Positions 34,484 to 47,849 are shown, counted from the stretch's first letter. The stretch: DNA of 64,000 nt from Hypholoma sublateritium FD-334 SS-4 (GCA_000827495.1 KN817587.1:124001-188000), one strand, 5' to 3'. The notes: generated by a model from the sequence alone, not told the origin. Program-made: numbers and translations.

Positions 34484-36343
34484 TCACTGGGAAATAGAGT
34501 ATCTGATACTGTTTCTTTTTCCTTGATTTGATATTAGAGCGAAGTCCTGTTTATGACACAAAAAGACGCACTGTAGTTTCTTGGGTTCCAGACGAAATTT
34601 CTTGACTATTTCATACAGGTCTGGGTCTATCTTGCGACCCACACCAACCTTTGACAGACTGTTCTTCACAGAAGTTGAAAATCGAGCCGGGGATTCACTT
34701 GGTATGATTTTGCCATTTTCATCTACAGTTGGTTTATTCAAAGAACTATCCATCGAGCGTTTGCGTTTCAGTATATGCGAGTTTTCCATTTGGTTTTTCG
34801 CCGGTGCAGTTGGGATTGCACCTATATTAGAATTAGCTGTTAAAGGAAAAGACAAAGACAATAAAACTGACCTTGCGGAACTACATGAGATTTGGCATAC
34901 TCTGCAAGCGCGATTCCTCGAATTTCGGCATCCGGAGAACTACGCAGTCGCAAACGATCAGTCAGGTAGAGAAACCACCAGTTAATTGAAGCAAAGCTCA
35001 CAACGCAGGATCAAAAATGAGCAAGTTTGTAGCACCTTTTTTGTCAATTTCATACCCCACCACGGTCCTAGAATGGCCAGCGTGTTGCAAAATGAGGGGC
35101 ATCTTGTTCGTACTCATTATCGAGGACACCTTTAAAGAATCGAATGCATTTGTGGCCTTTTCTTGGCTTCCTTTCGGAGTGAAGTATTCGACCACCCAGT
35201 CGATCAATGCGTCTGTACCGATCTAAGTTATGATGTTGCTATCTGACTGCTTGAATTTCCATACCTTCACTCTTGTTCTGGAGGTCAAAATCCACGAGTT
35301 GAGCTCTATCAGTAAATAATTAGCACCACAGTAGCAATAACAGTGTAGGAGCTAAATCACGGTATCCTCCGAGAAACAAATGCTACCCAAATATCTGAGA
35401 TTTGAATGGAATTGAAAACTTGGGATGCCATATCTTGCCATATGCGGATTGAAGACATACCGGCCGTGCCTATCCACTTCCTTGTCCCGATTAATTCTTT
35501 CAAATCTTTCTTCCCTTCTGCATCAAAGCCTATGATGTTCTTTCAATACGAAAATGGATCGACATGGGAAGAAAAATAACCTTCTTCCCATGCTGATTCG
35601 ATCCAAGTTTGCAGATTGCGCACACTAGGGGGTATAGGTGAATCTAAGAGAGAGAAATATCCGAGCTGTTGCTTTTGATTCATCAACGTCGCGCACGCCA
35701 TTAGAAAATTGCGATATCTCCAGGAAAATTCAATACCACGACGATTGATAGTGGTATATATGTGCTGACGTACCCACATCCCCATTGCGCGTCCCAGACT
35801 TCACGATGAATAAGGACAGCATTCTCGACACAGAGGGCTGCACGCCGTATATTCCCTCGGTTGTGTCCTTTCGCAAGGCCTTTTCGCAGGACATGTATAA
35901 GGCCTGCTTACAAAAGATGAATCAGTCATACCTAGTGGCCAGAAAGATATAGGTACCGGGTACATAATTACGGGGAGGAGGCGTGTCAAGTCCAGCATAC
36001 CAAAAGGTGTCTGACTGTTTTCCCCAGCGAAGCTTCTTCTTGGGAAGTATGTTGGGACTGGATTTTACGGGGAGAGCTTTCAAGGAGGTGGAAGACTCTG
36101 GTATGCATTCTATGTCGATTGGCACTGAGCGAGAGCCTGAGGATGATATATTAGTGAAGAAGACCGAAGTGATGTAAACTTGATGGGACCTTCATGCAGC
36201 TCTGCAGAGTCGTCGTTAAGATGGAGGTCGTAGTGAGCTTCGCGCTGTGCAATCGAGAGAGAGCAGAGCTCCGCGGAACAAAAGGCACAAAGAAAAGAGG
36301 CAGATTCGTCGGTGTCATTACCGGCTAGGGCGTTGCTTAGCAT
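34484..36343 (-). CDS. ZUP1/UFSP-like (C78) cysteine peptidase with zinc finger
   Basis: Exons in coding order 36343..36190, 36136..35957, 35903..35774, 35717..35581, 35529..35461, 35418..35361, 35305..35265, 35212..35002, 34939..34872, 34821..34484; 461 aa. The family includes ZUP1 (K63-specific deubiquitinase) and yeast-type Mug105. The N-terminus has a C2H2-like finger (CAFC then HYDLH, residues 19-43). The catalytic pieces are in order: WGCGYRNFLMA with Cys154, ILQHAGHSRTVVGYE with His303, and LLIFDPAF with Asp324. A Lys/Ser-rich insert of about 55 residues then leads to a shortened C-terminus (LYEIVKKFRLEPKKL). Substrate preference is inferred only. All ten exons join in phase. Confidence 0.9.
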
Positions 36344-36615
36344 CTTCAGGTAGCTCAGAGGTTCAAAATGACAGTAGGTTTGTAGCAGGGTAAGTATAAT
36401 TCTCGTCTCTGGAATAGTGGAACTCCTTCACTATAAATTTAGGGATCAATTTACTTAGTTCATATCCGGAGGTTATGCCAGTAGAAAGAGAGTCGAGGTG
36501 CGAGCGCGCAGTAATTTCCAAATTCATTCCTTGATGATTCCCGTAGATCAGGTGACCTTATACGCATGTCTGCGGACGCGCGTCCTGCAGTCCCTATATC
36601 TCCCTCTTCTGCACT

Positions 36616-37842
36616 ATGTCCAGGTCTTACGATCGCGGTAATGTACTCCAATCGGCGTGATGTACATCCTTTACTGACATTGGGTATGTTAGCTCTCACC
36701 GTTTTCTCCCCAGACGGTCACTTATTCCAGGTTTGTTCCCTGCCCTTGGTCGCGCCTCCATTTTATTGAATCTATATTCAAACTTGAAGGTGGAATATGC
36801 AAACGAAGCAGTGAGGAAAGGGACATGCGCTGTAAGTCTTCTCATATAGTACTTGCCCTTCCGTTCTCACGGCAAACAGGTCGGTGTCCGAGGCAAAGAT
36901 GTTGTGGTCCTTGGTGTGGAGAAGAAATCGATCCTCCAACTCCAAGATCCCCGAACTGTGCGCAAAGTAGTTATGCTGGATGACCATATCTGCCTCGCTT
37001 TTGCTGGTACAACGTCTCTCACATGTGTCGTTCCTGCCTTCAATTCACGATCCTCTAGGTTTGACGGCGGACGGTCGTGTTTTAATCGATAAAGCGCGTA
37101 TAGAATGTCAAAGCCATCGTCTTACTGTCGAAGATCCCGTAACGGTGGAATATATCACAAGACACATTGCTGGGATACAACAAGTACGCTTCTCCTAAAA
37201 ATGCCTTCATTCTCTGGTGCTGAAGAATCTGCGCCAGAGATACACCCAGTCCGGTGGTGTTAGGCCGTTCGGAATCGCGACTCTCATTGTCGGATTCGAC
37301 CCTCATGATACCAAGCCTCGTCTATATCAAACGGAACCCAGCGGAATTTACAGCGCATGGAAGGTGAGTTCGTTGATTTCTTCCAAATGACCTTGTAGCC
37401 ATAAATCACATCTAGGCCAACGCTATCGGCCGCTCTTCAAAGACCGTGCGTGAGTTCCTGGAGAAGAACCACAAGGATGATATGACACGCGAGGAGAGCA
37501 TCAAGTTGACCGTCAAGAGTTTGTTGGAAGTTGTCCAAACAGGCGCCAAAAACATTGAAATCAGTGTTATGGAGAGCTATGGTAAAGTGACGGTCAGTTA
37601 TCCATCTACAATCCATTCATAGAAAACTACTCAATATGCCTCCAGAACCTAGCCCTATCTGAAATTGAGGGCATTGTTGCAGAAATTGAAAGAGAAAAGG
37701 AGGCTGGTTCGTACTCCTTCCATATAGTTTTACCTTACAAGTGACACCAAGTTTTTCACGTTTAGAGGCAGAGCGGAAACGCTCGCGGCTAGCTGCCACC
37801 GCCGCTGGTCAAGCTGCCATGACGCAACGGAGTGGAGAGTAA
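36616..37842 (+). CDS. PRE6: 20S proteasome subunit alpha4 (PSMA7/Pre6)
   Basis: Exons 36616..36637, 36693..36730, 36790..36831, 36880..37006, 37059..37183, 37238..37363, 37416..37592, 37646..37706, 37766..37842; 264 aa. It is an alpha-ring subunit of the 20S proteasome. The N-terminal alpha-type signature is intact across three introns: [20 protein letters not shown] and [15 protein letters not shown]. Further matches are [60 protein letters not shown] and [20 protein letters not shown]. The Lys/Arg/Glu-rich tail ([20 protein letters not shown]) is a little longer than in yeast. Divergent from the C78 peptidase with 272 bp between. Confidence 0.97.
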
Positions 37843-38119
37843 TTTGGCCTATACCTTTAATTTCCGCGTGTTGTACAGTAGCAAGATATAGTTTCGCTTG
37901 AGTTTGGCCTGACTTATGATGGATCAAACTAACTGCGCGTTTTGGGCGCGAGAGTGCGATGTTTGCGCGACGTTGACGCGACGTGTCCAGACGCTGCTAA
38001 TTACGTCAGCGTGGTCTAATGACTGATTGACAACGTGGTAAGTGTAAGTAAATAAGTACTTAGTCCAAGTCGCGTCAACCGGCGACTCCATAGAGAAGCC
38101 CTTGGACTCGCTCTCAGCC

Positions 38120-41100
38120 ATGTCCACCAGTCTACCAGCACACTCGCCGACTCCGGCATTGCTCAAACATGTACTCCTTTCTGAAATCCTTGCTGTAACC
38201 TCTACCATGCGCAAAAACTCCCGCTGGGCCTCAGCGACTCCAGTCATGACTGTTAGAGATTCTCCAGCTTTAGGAATGAATATGGGACTACGAATCTCAT
38301 CTCCAGCTCACCAAACGCGTCTCTCTGGTCGAGGAAACAAAGAAGCTGAATTGATGGCTGGTTTCCTTGAACTGAAGCGAGCTGTAACGCACATGCAGGG
38401 TATGTTAACTGTTTCACTGTCCACCGTACTGGCGTTTGAATCTTGCTTTTTCGTATCCAGACGTGCGAGATGCAGTGCTCCCGGATCTTCTTGCTCCCTT
38501 TTTTTCTATACTTCGGTCACCGTTGTCGACGGGACCCATCACCTCTGCTGCATTATCGGCAATGCATAGTTTCTTCATATGTGGCTTGATTTCCCCAGAA
38601 TCTCGGGCAATAGATGTCGCATTAATTGACTTAAGCAGTACAATTTCGCACTGCAAGTTCGAAGCTAGTGATTCATCTGGGGACGAAGTAGTGCTGCTGA
38701 AGATCATGACTGTGATCCAAGATTGTTTGTGCAGTGCTGTAGGCAAGCATTTAGGAGATATAGAGGTTTGTGAAATGCTGGAAACTGTGTTGACAACCTG
38801 CTGTCAAATGCGTCTTAGTGGTTAGTGGTGTTTGTATACCTCTTGCTCTTACTATACTCAAAAGCTCACATAGAAACCTTACGACGATCTGCGGAGACAA
38901 CAATGCATACTCTTGTCAGAACGGTGTTCTCGAAACTGCATTACCTTGATCCTGAGGAGGAAGAAACCAAACTTCAAGCCGCTCCAACAGACGAAGAGAA
39001 CGACGGAGAATTACGAATGTCCGTGACGCCAAAGGAAGTTGTCAACGAAGAAATTGCTTCTTCAGAAGCAGACTCGGAGCAAACAGAGAAATCAGATAAC
39101 CTCGCTCAGAAACTAGCCGCAGAACCACCTTCTCCACCCTCCCCAGTCAATAGACCAGAATGTACGCTATTGTATTTATTCACTTGCTATCCCCCTTCTT
39201 ATGTGCCACTGAACAGATGGTTTGCCTTCGATCCTCGAACTTTTGCGTGTTCTGGTCAACGTTCTCGATCCCAACGATCAGCAGCATACCGATTCTACTC
39301 GACTGACTGCTCTAGGTATTTTAAACGCGGCATTTGAAGCGTCGGGATCGAAAATCGCTCTATTTCCGTCCTTGAAGTCAATAGTTGTGGACCCTGGATG
39401 TAAATTTCTGTTCCAGCTCGCGCGTTCCGAAAACAACATGGTTTTCTACTGGGCTTTGCGGACTATATCCACTATCTTAGACACCATGCGCAAAGATCTC
39501 AAACTACAGCAAGAGCTTTTCCTGACATTCACTATTGATCGATTAGCTCCTCCATCTTCTCCGAACCCCGCGAAAACCAACACACCTGCTTTAGGAGCCA
39601 TAAAACAACGCCCGTATTCCCCTTCTACTCAGCCTGGAACGCCCGCTGCCAATAGTCCTCTATTAAAACCTGTTGATAAATCCGATCCTGAAGCGGGGAC
39701 AGTTCAAACAAGAGTACTAGTCCCCCCAGCTCGTGGAGAAACTCGAGATTTGATTTTGGATACCCTCAGTCTCATTGCCGGACACCCAAGCTTCATGGTT
39801 GACCTATATACTAATTACGACTGTGATATCAACTGCGAAAACCTTTTCGAGCGTCTTATTGACTTTCTAACCAAGGTATACATATCATGTCTATTCTTTG
39901 ATATATGTTAAATTTCTTTGCAACAGGCTGTGTATCCATCGCAAGGTATTGGGAATCTAGAGACCCAAAGGAACGTGCAGTATATTTGTTTGGAGCTTCT
40001 ACTTTCGTTTGTGAATGACATGGCTTCTCGAGCCAACGGGGTCAGTACTTTGATCCTGTCCCGTTTTTAATGTGTACTCATATCCTTCATGCTCTAGGAG
40101 TTACCCTCTGTCTCCTGGCCTACTGTAAGGATCAGTCAAAATGTGACAAATTTTCTTTCTCATCGCCTTTACTCTCCAGGAATTTCCCTCGACAGACTCG
40201 CTTCTCCAAGCGAAGTCTCGAAAGCAACTCATTCTCGCCGGGGCGGCCCGCTTCAATGCGAAACCCAAGGCTGGACTGGCTTTCTTGGAGGAAAATAGTC
40301 TGATATACGCGGATCTTTCTCCTGAGGTGTCCAAACACCTGAGTCTAGCTATGTTCCTCAAAGGTTCTTCCCGAATCGATAAACGTTTGCTCGGTGATTT
40401 TCTCTCTAAACAAGAAAATGGCGAGCTCCTCAAAGAATACATTGGCCTCTTTGATTTCAAAGATGTATAGTTTGCTTATTTCATTCGACCCTCAGCTTAA
40501 ACTGATTTCACGGGATTTAGAAACCGGTAGCCGAAGCGATGCGAGAAATGTTAGAGGCTTTCCGATTACCTGGAGAATCTCAGCAGATTGAGCGGATTGC
40601 GGGAACATTTGCATCAACTTACTTCGCAGCAAGCCCTGGTATGGTTCAATTTCCAATCATACCAGCATTGACTCAATCCTCCTTGGTAGACGAAATCAAG
40701 AGTGAAGATGCCACTCACGTCCTAGCCTATTCGATTATCATGCTCAACACCGATCAACACAACAAACAGATCAAGGTCCGCTGCTCCGACTGCGTAAGAT
40801 ACAAGATATTAAACTTTTTACAATAGAAACGAATGACGATCGATGACTATAAGCGAAACCTTAGGGGAGTTAACGATGGCTTAGACTTCTCCGCGGAGTT
40901 CTTGGTGCGAGCAAATGAATCTGGGCCTTTCTCAAAACATTTATTCCTTCTTTTGCAGCAAAGTATATTTGACTCGATTCGCAAGCGCGAAATCATAATG
41001 CCAGAAGAACATACTGGACAACTTGGATTTGAATATGCATGGAAAGAGTTATTGGCGCGTTCAAGACAGACAGGTTCGTTTTATCGTGTTTGTCCCCTAC

Positions 41101-43667
41101 AAATCTGATCCGCCTATATATCCACCGTAGGAAAATACATGGTGTGCAACACAAATGCATTTGACATCGAAATGTTCAAAGCCGTCTGGCGGCCAGTCAT
41201 CTCAGCAATTGCCTATGCCTTCATTAGTTTTGAAGATGATTACATCATCCAACGCGCAATCGCAGGCTTCAGGCAATGCGCAACACTTGCCGGGCACTTT
41301 TATCTTCCAGATGTATTTGACTTTGTAGTTGTCTCTCTATCTCAAGCCACGACTCTTTTATCAGATTCCTTACCCGCCGAAGTACCCATATATCCTATCA
41401 TCAATATCGAGGGACAGTCTATCACAGTCTCTAGGCTATCAGTGGAGTTTGGAACTAACTTCCGAGGCCAGCTTGCTGCAGTCGTATTATTTAACATCGT
41501 CAATGGTAATGGGAACGCTCTTAGGGAAGGGTGGACGCAAGTGCGTGCTTACTTTGCTTCTTCGCCGAAAATGATTCCTAATGTGCTTTTATCTGGTAGA
41601 TATTTGAAATGTTCCAAAATCTCTTTTTGCACTCCCTCCTGCCAACAAGAATGCTACAAATGGAAGATTTCCTGGGAGGTGTCACGATGATTCCTTTACG
41701 TGGCAGTCGACCGTCGAAATCGCAAGCTCGCAACGACGGCGGGCTACTCTCGGCACTGTCCTCTTACCTGATGACGCCATACAGCTCTGATATGGTTGTT
41801 CCCGACGCTACTGAAGCCGATGTAGAAAATACACTGTCGACGATTGACTGTATCACATCCTGTCGATTGGATGAACTTTACAGCCAGATAATGTAGGGTT
41901 CCAGTTTCTTTTCTTGATTCCTATATCTGACCGACATGTAGTCAACTTGATCCTGAAGCGCTAGTTGCTGCCGTTCGTGCTCTTGAGGCTCTTGCTCATG
42001 ATAGAACAGTTGCACGGCTCAAAATCACGGTAGAAGACACTCTCCACCCAATTGATGACCAACTTCCACAACTTCCTTATGACCCTGCCTCTGTTTTCCT
42101 CTTGGAAACCATGGTCAGCATTACTAGCCAAGCTCCTCAATATATAGAGGAATTATGGTACGCCAGTAAATTCCTTCTTCTTGATCGGCTCTCAAATTCC
42201 CTCAGGCCGATTGTGTTCGAGCATCTATCTGCTTTACTGTCATCTCCCATGCAGTACAGCGTTCTATTGATCGAAAGAGCTATTGTTTGCTTATTGCGTC
42301 TCTGCCAAATTCTTGCACACCATGTAAGCATCGTATTCTGCAGCACCCGGATCTCTTTCTGAACGCAAGGTAGGTCTCGCTGAGAGATCAAGTTTATGTT
42401 GCATTTGACTTGCTGGCCTGCTTACCTGCAAGTGTCGCAAATCTTGTTGGCGAACAAGTCATCGCTGGACTAATCCTCGTTATCCAAAAAAATGGAGATA
42501 TCATCAGGTCCTCCCTCTTTATCTTTGATCAGAAATGGTCGCTCACTAATAATACGTGTAGGTCGCAAACCGAGTGGAATCTAATTTTTGCTCTAATACG
42601 TTCGACCATGGCCCACCCTGAGGCAGCCCGGATGTCGTTCGACCTTATAGAAGGACTGATCGCAGAGGGGCCAGATTATTCACTCTCGGTCGACAACTTC
42701 CTGGGTCTGCTCACCATCCTTGATGATTTCGCCACCGCTGCCAGCACCTTGCAAGAGCAACAATTGCACAAAAGGCGCCGGGGGGAGCCATTGTCATCTT
42801 CAAAGTATGTTAACAAACTTGGTTGTAAGGCTGTTGTAGTTGACATTAATTGGCACCCTTACAGCTCATTGGTTATTTCCCGAGGCAAGAAAGCCGTTGA
42901 CATATTCCCTGTGCTTCATAAAAATCTGTTGTCGTGGATGCAATTACAAATGGTGGATGAACCTCAAGGTATAAATGATGACATCTTGATCTACACTTTG
43001 GCGCTGAATAATTTGTTAAGCTTGGAAAAATATGGGATTACCTCTACTGAGTGCCCTTGGGCGGCAATCCATCAACGCAGCGCGAGAAATCCGGCACAAC
43101 GCGATCAGTCATCTACAACGCATACTTCTGGGATCGGCACTGATCAACGACGCTGATCAACCTAAAGTTGAAGAAGTGTTCAATCGGGTGATATTCCCAC
43201 TGGTAGATGAGCTTCTGAGGGATTCGGTAGCCGCGAGGGACCCCCAAGGTATGGCAGAGACGCGACTCAGAGGTTCGGCCCTGCTTTGCAAGACCTTCAT
43301 GCACCTAGAATTACGCGAAACACGGGCCACGACAGACTTCAGACTTCTATGGATTCAAGTATTGGACCTCCTCGACAGGTTAATGAACGTCAATCGCGGT
43401 GACCAACTAGTATGTCACATTTATTTACCAACTGAATCATAATTCACGATCTTTGCTCCACAGTACGAGGCCGTTCCTGAATCTCTCAAGAATGTTCTCT
43501 TGGTAATGAATGCAGTGGAGATTCTGGTGCCTCCAGGAGCAATTCAAAACGAACTGCAAAGGACATTGTGGCTGAATACCCATGAACGAATGGAGCGATT
43601 TTTACCTGGGTTCCTCACCGAAGTCATCCCTATACCTCCCCCTGATTCCCTTTCAACTACGGATTAA
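38120..43667 (+). CDS. GEA1: Large Arf guanine-nucleotide exchange factor (GBF1/Gea type)
   Basis: Exons 38120..38399, 38461..38820, 38874..39161, 39217..39875, 39927..40040, 40098..40124, 40180..40464, 40521..40638, 40690..40775, 40827..40904, 40959..41073, 41131..41540, 41600..41892, 41942..42157, 42206..42323, 42374..42507, 42562..42804, 42865..42968, 43021..43409, 43464..43667; 1506 aa. It activates Arf1 at the early Golgi for COPI recruitment. DCB and HUS regions come first (NYDCDINCENLFERLIDFLT is the HUS box). The SEC7 domain spans about 576-775, with the glutamic finger in FRLPGE (Glu690), DEIKSEDATHVLAYSIIMLN and IMPEEHTG. HDS repeats follow. Exon 6 is 27 nt (ELPSVSWPT). Confidence 0.95.
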
Positions 43668-43749
43668 TTCTATGGACATAAGTAAAAAAGCTTTGACATG
43701 TGTAAATTCTGCGCAACAATAATGATACAGGGCCTTTATGATACTGACA

Positions 43750-44881
43750 TTACTTCAGGATTGGCATTTTCGATGTTCTTGGATTCACCGGCAATAGGGA
43801 CTGACTGTTAGCAAAATATTCTGAACACTCAAGGACAACTCACCTAACGCGCAAATAGACGCCTAACATGATAGTGATAGGTGCAACAGTGAAGGTAATA
43901 AACCTAACTAGCCATATGCTGCATTTTGCACTCCAATTTGACCATGCACCTCCAAGGTAGACGGAGAACATTAATAACGGAAAGAGAATATATCCCGAGA
44001 CCCTTCATTGTGTTAGAGAACTGAGCAGCAACGCAAAGCTTTGTCTCACCTATGGTATTTCCACAGACTCTTGGCTTTCAAACCCCCACCGAAGAGAGCA
44101 CCATCAAACCATACACTCCCTGCACCTAGCAGGGTCTGGAAGGCAAGCCATACAATGCATATAATTCCAATAGTCTGCGACATTATTAATCAAAACGACT
44201 GTGCCTCAATTCCATGAAACCACCTACCCCGTGCCACGTCGCAAAATGGTCGGCGCTTCGTAGCCACTTGTTGTAGTATACCGCAAAAGTACCAAGAAGA
44301 ATGCAAGGAAATCCGATAAAGAATATAGCGATTTGATGGCGTAATAAACCAGCCACTTTAGTTTTAGGTTGATTAGTGGGTTGTAATGTGATAATACCTA
44401 AACGATACATGTTGAAATAATAAGCGACCCTACAAAAGTTACTGAACATGGATGGGAAGAACGTACCGAATGTGAACGCAAAGACCGCCAGAGTCTGTAA
44501 TGGCGGATGCAATGCAAACCATCCTACTTGACCTGGAGAGTTCATGAGCACCATGGCCCAGCTGACGACGGTAACGGTCTGAAAGTGTCAACATGTTGTA
44601 CCTTGAGCAATACAATTCTATAAGCCGAGGAGGAAATTCACCGCCGCTGAGATCTTCACGTTTCGGAGCTATGGTCAGTTCGTATCCTTAGACGGTTGAG
44701 AGGCCACAGCACATACAAGTGCTACTTGACGAGCTGGTCCATCTCCTGCTCGAGCCTGTGGTTTGGAGTATGGACCGTCAAATTGCATCATTTGAGAGAA
44801 TTGAGGCGCAGATGCTGCTGGGGTTGACTGGGTTGAGACTTCGTGGAGAGTGACTTCCAGTGTGGCTTCTGGCGAAGACAT
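43750..44881 (-). CDS. Cytochrome b561-domain membrane protein
   Basis: Exons in coding order 44881..44717, 44668..44642, 44578..44467, 44397..44228, 44174..44050, 44002..43844, 43804..43750; 270 aa. It is predicted to move electrons across a membrane, with ascorbate or ferric iron as possible partners (CYB561D-like). About five helices are visible: VTVVSWAMVL, ALHPPLQTLAVFAFTFG, IAIFFIGFPCILLGTFAVYY, TIGIICIVWLAFQTLLGAG and SGYILFPLLMFSVYLGGAW. Candidate heme histidines occur in FALHPP, LLRHQ, TWHG and KYHRVSG. The N-terminal 55 residues are cytosolic and polar. Exon 2 is 27 nt (LRNVKISAA). The last intron is only 39 bp. Confidence 0.9.
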
Positions 44882-45157
44882 CGCACAGGCTTTGTGAGGA
44901 TCAATTTACACCGCCGCTGGCCGAGGGAAGCCGGGATACCGTAGCGAGGGAATAAACAGCGATCTATCCCATGAGCGTGAGGGGGAACTGCCGGCGCCAA
45001 ACCGGCGCACAAACGCGAGCGTGCAGAATCTACGCGACTGTCGGAATTTCAGTCACCGGGATCAGTACCGGAATTCCGGGACCGTCGCGTATTTAGACGC
45101 GTAGACACGACGCGCACTGAGCGGGCCCAGCGCGGGCCTATCCGATAGCATACTATC

Positions 45158-47849
45158 ATGCCAACTGAAACGACTTTCCCTATCCTGCACTTCAACGACG
45201 TATATCGCGTTACGCCGCAGAAGTTGGACCCTTCGAAACCTTCGGAAACCATAGATGTCACCCAATTTGCTGCTCTTGTGAACGATCTTCGCGATCGATG
45301 GCCGCAGCGTCCTGACGGAGCCCGCGATGGTTTATTTCTTTTCTCTGGAGATGTGTTTTCTCCCTCGATGGAAAGCTCGGTGACACGTGGAAGTCATATG
45401 GTATTCCCTCATGTTCTTCCTTAGATGTTGACTCTTTCATGGCTTCTTCTCTATGTTTTTCTCAGGTTCCTGTGTTAAATGAGCTTGGAATAGATGTAAC
45501 AGTGCCTGGTCAGTAAATTTTCGTGCATTTTCGTCGTCCAAGCCCATTCACCGCATAGTTCAGGCAATCACGACTTCGATTTCGGTAAATTCCTATCTTT
45601 CACTTCGAAAAGTTTAAGTAGTCTTCATGGTTAATTCTTCAGGTTATCCCCACCTAACTAAGCTTCTCAATGATACAAATTTTGTCAGTCGTCTGTGTCA
45701 AATGTTCTGTTAGCCGCAACTACTTACTCGCCTCTGCCATTATTAGCCATGGGTTCTTAGTAATATTGTTGATACCACCACCTCTCGAACGCCGGAACAT
45801 CTGAAAGAGTTCGTAGTCCTTGAAAGAGCCGGCATGCGGATTGGATTCATCGGACTTGTCGAACAGTAACGCTTTAATTTCTCCCGTCATAAATTATACT
45901 TACACTCGTACATATAGAGAATGGATCACCACAGTGTCGGCTTGGCCGCCACATTTTATCTATAAACCAATGAAAGAGACTGGAATAGCCCTTTCCAAAC
46001 TTCTTCGCGATCCCAATGGAGAGCATCGCTGTGACTTCATCATTGCGTTGACGCACTCTCGGTGAGCATCACATCCATAGACAAAACGATACGACTGGGA
46101 CCTAAAGAGCATTCTCAGTTTACCTAATGTCAGATCTCCCCATTTTCGAAACACAGCATTTTTAATTGGGTTATAATAGGACATCCAACTTGCCAAAGAC
46201 CTTTTTGCGCTATCTCCCTCTGCCCAAGAAAAAATTCCCATTGCTTCTGAGCACGGCGTTGACGTTCTCCTCGGCGGGCATGATCACATTTATTATGCTG
46301 GACCAGGCGTCACAGCTTGGGAGAATTTTGACACAAACGAACCTATTCTTGGGGCGGAATGCGACAACGGAGATGTGCTAGTCGTGAAAAGTGGCACAGA
46401 TTTCCGTGACCTAAGCGAAATCAATCTTACACTGAGCTCAACGCCGGAAGGAAGTTTGAGGTCAAAAGTCATCAGTCGAATTACAGGTCTTCAGTTTTCT
46501 TACTATAATTCCTACCTTACTGATATCGTATCAGGAAAACGTCATGTTGTGGAACCTGGATCCAAGTCATCAGAACCGATGGCCAAGCTACTAAAGACAC
46601 TATTGTCTTCAGTATCGTCGGCGCTGAAGGCGCCACTCTGCCAATCAACTGTAATAATCGACGTTCGCTCATCTTACATTCGGACCACTGAGGTGGGAAT
46701 TTAGAGCCGTTCACTGTGCAAGAATACTTATTTAACATCCTAAGTCTCCGATTTGCAACTGGATATCGGACATTGCAAGGCATGCGTACGACGAGGCATT
46801 GTGCATGAAGGGCCACACATGTACTGGCTCGGACGGAGTTCTTTTCTGCGCAGGTACATTCAGAGGTGATTCAACCTATGGTCCAGGTAACAACAATCCA
46901 CCCCAATTTCCTCACAACTAATCATTGACTGTTGAATCACCTAGGAATTATCACAATTGGCGATGTTTTGGAAATACTTCCCTTTGAGGACGCCATTGTG
47001 GTCATAGAAGTCGACGGAGAGATGTTGTGGGATGCTTTAGAAAGCTCCCTAAAAACTTGGCCATCTCAGGAAGGGTCAGTGCCGCCGAATTCAGCGATGT
47101 AGTGGCATCTTGATATTGATGTATCGAACCAGACGTTTCCCATCTATCTCAGGCTTCCGCGTTTCCTGGGACCCGCACAGAGAACCCGGAAATCGTGTGC
47201 TGGGAATTTGGCTTCTTACTCAAGAAAACAGCCACGTCAAAGAGCGGCCAGTTAAACGAGAGAGTGGTGGGCGCAAATACACCCTGGTCACCAGAGAGTA
47301 CATGGCAGACGGCCATGACGGTTTTGAAGCCCTGACGCGGGCCAGAGTCCTCATCGACGATGAATGTGGCTCACTATTGAGCACCATTGTGCGTCAGTAC
47401 CTGCTAGGTTAGTCTCCGTGATATTTCCACCTCTCAGCTATTTCACATACAGTTACATCATTAAAGGATCTCAATTTGTCCATAAAATTCTGCGACTGCG
47501 ACAATACGACCGCGAATTTAGCAGCAAATCGACAAGAGGCAATATTGATGCCCTAGAGAAAGATTATGCCACAAGGAAAGACAGCCCTTCTGCATCGGCT
47601 GTCCACCTCTGGAAACACGCAGCAAACTTGGTGCACCGAGCACGCTCGCAGATTCACTATCGAAATCACCTGAAGATTGCGAATTCGGAGCATATGAGCT
47701 CTGTCGATGCTTTTGATGGCGCAAATGCACGCAAGGGCAAGCAGTGCGCCGAGAAAGAAATCGGTCATAATATGGACGTGATAGTCGTGACTCCTTCTGT
47801 TGACGGAAGATTGACAAATGCAGGCGAGGGTTCACCAAAGTTAGTTTGA
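45158..47849 (+). CDS. 5'-nucleotidase/2',3'-cyclic phosphodiesterase family phosphoesterase
   Basis: Exons 45158..45400, 45466..45508, 45564..45584, 45643..45683, 45747..45865, 45918..46061, 46119..46128, 46180..46486, 46535..46692, 46745..46886, 46945..47074, 47133..47407, 47467..47849; 671 aa. It is a dinuclear-metal phosphoesterase followed by a 5'-nucleotidase substrate domain. Metal motifs are ILHFNDVYR, LFSGDVFSPS, GNHDFDFG (about 96-103), IIALTHSR and LLGGHDHIYY (about 239-245). The second domain shows NWISDIARHAYD, FCAGTFRGDSTYG, GIITIGDVLEILPFEDAIVV and SGFRVSWDPHREPGNRV. There is no signal peptide, so it is probably intracellular. Exons of 21 and 10 nt are needed. The last 125 residues are not part of the usual family. 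Confidence 0.93.

Noticed and set aside
40639..40689. Reading through the SEC7 segment without an intron (GMVQFPIIPALTQSS)
   Set aside because: Although open, it inserts 17 residues into a rigid SEC7 helix region; a 51-bp intron with good sites restores AASPDEIKSEDA. The same logic applies at 40905..40958 and 42158..42205.
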